Positions 6,221 to 6,539 of a DNA stretch of 6,539 nt are shown piece by piece. How positions within the stretch are numbered: position 1 is the first letter of the stretch; each line of letters opens with the position of its first letter. A program made the position numbers and the translations under genes. The notes under the pieces were generated by a model. It was not told where the DNA came from, made no database searches, and was given only the letters and a program-made list of their open reading frames with translations. The stretch is taken from positions 921 to 7,459 of the forward strand of contig DJBY01000080.1 of NCBI GenBank assembly GCA_002430605.1, in the 5' to 3' direction. The stretch is from Opitutia bacterium UBA5964. GTDB taxonomy: Bacteria > Verrucomicrobiota > Verrucomicrobiia > Opitutales > Coraliomargaritaceae.

Positions 6221-6283
6221 GTTATCGGTTCTTTAGTTTTCAGTTGATCACTAATTAAAACCGAAAACCAAATAACTGATAAC
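6221..6283. repeat. Long imperfect palindrome made of four decamer variants, between dnaJ and purN
   Basis: Arms 6221-6245 and 6259-6283 are inverted copies, 25 bases each, matching at 21 positions (one more is a G-U pair in plus-strand RNA), around a 13-base loop. Each arm has two decamers of the form GTT(A/T)TC(G/A)GTT separated by 5 bases. It may act as a transcription barrier after dnaJ, but no T-run follows the stem on either strand, so it is not a standard intrinsic terminator. It looks like a dispersed intergenic repeat unit. Confidence 0.65.
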
Positions 6284-6300
6284 CAAACAACTTTAACTAC

Positions 6301-6539
6301 ATGGCTTATCCAATCGTAATTCTCGGCTCTGGTCGTGGCTCCAACGCTCAGGCGCTGTTAAAAGCAGAAGCCAACAAGCAACTCGGCGCGGCAAAGATCG
6401 CAGCAATCATCAGCGATCACGAAGACGCGGCCATCCTTGAGCTCGGGCAAAAGTATCAAGTGCCCGCGATCTACATCGATCCGCAGCGTAAAGGCGCCCG
6501 CCTCAGCGACGAAGCCGAGCAAGCTTATATCGAGCGGAT
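6301..6539 (+). CDS. purN: Phosphoribosylglycinamide formyltransferase (GAR transformylase), N-terminal part, 3' end outside the window
   Basis: PurN transfers a formyl group from 10-formyltetrahydrofolate to glycinamide ribonucleotide, the third step of purine synthesis, in the cytosol. The frame from ATG 6301 stays open to the window end (79 codons plus two bases; the family is about 190-220 residues). It opens with YPIVILGSGRGSNAQALL, matching the PurN N-terminal strand and the GxGSN loop that binds the substrate phosphate. A Rossmann-like continuation follows (KIAAIISDHEDAAILELGQKYQVPAIYIDP), typical of 'visNrpdA..l..A...gIp' in this family. The catalytic Asn-His-Asp residues lie beyond the window. 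The usual Asn in the 'SN' pair of that strand is Asp here (ISDH), a modest variation. No Shine-Dalgarno motif precedes the ATG (CAACTTTAACTAC). The palindrome at 6221-6283 separates it from dnaJ, so it may be its own transcription unit. Confidence 0.9.
   Translation, partial: MAYPIVILGSGRGSNAQALLKAEANKQLGAAKIAAIISDHEDAAILELGQKYQVPAIYIDPQRKGARLSDEAEQAYIER

Noticed and set aside
6221..6290. Intrinsic terminator of dnaJ
   Set aside because: The stem is real but is A/T-rich and has no T-run after it on either strand; I list it as a repeat instead.
1..6539. CRISPR arrays, tRNA or rRNA genes, insertion sequences, toxin-antitoxin pairs
   Set aside because: No regularly spaced direct repeats, no cloverleaf with the conserved T-arm, and no transposase or small paired genes were seen.

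Overview
The window looks like a housekeeping stretch of a Gram-negative chromosome, most likely from the Verrucomicrobiota (Opitutae / Puniceicoccales-like). That assignment is an inference from three things: the style of the proteins, the lack of Shine-Dalgarno motifs before every start, and the palindromic repeats between genes. No rRNA or marker gene fixes the taxon. I see no CRISPR array, insertion sequence, tRNA, toxin-antitoxin pair or defence system.

Layout from left to right: (1) 1-408 (+), the C-terminal end of a protein resembling Y-family (UmuC/DinB-type) translesion DNA polymerases, cut by the window edge. (2) 409-613, an intergenic stretch with a head-to-head pair of REP-like palindromes (421-443 and 450-472) and, on the minus strand, the remnant of a small membrane-protein gene (444-611) whose stop codon lies in the REP spacer. 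(3) 614-3178 (-), a full-length FtsK/SpoIIIE DNA translocase. (4) 3179-3267, a short divergent promoter region. (5) 3268-4215 (+), a class I mannose-6-phosphate isomerase. (6) 4216-4458, a 243-base leader without genes but rich in inverted repeats. (7) 4459-5034 and 5051-6199 (+), grpE and dnaJ, 16 bases apart and probably one heat-shock operon. (8) 6200-6300, a spacer dominated by a long imperfect palindrome built from four variants of one decamer. (9) 6301-6539 (+), the N-terminal part of PurN (GAR transformylase), cut by the window edge.

GrpE and DnaJ are the two co-chaperones of DnaK: DnaJ delivers substrate and stimulates ATP hydrolysis, and GrpE releases ADP. dnaK is not in this window. 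FtsK, ManA and PurN serve chromosome segregation, sugar-phosphate metabolism and purine synthesis, and have no evident functional link with one another. The most interesting material lies between the genes: the REP pair with compensating stem differences, the decamer palindrome after dnaJ, and the structured region before grpE. I do not see a convincing new multi-gene system here.
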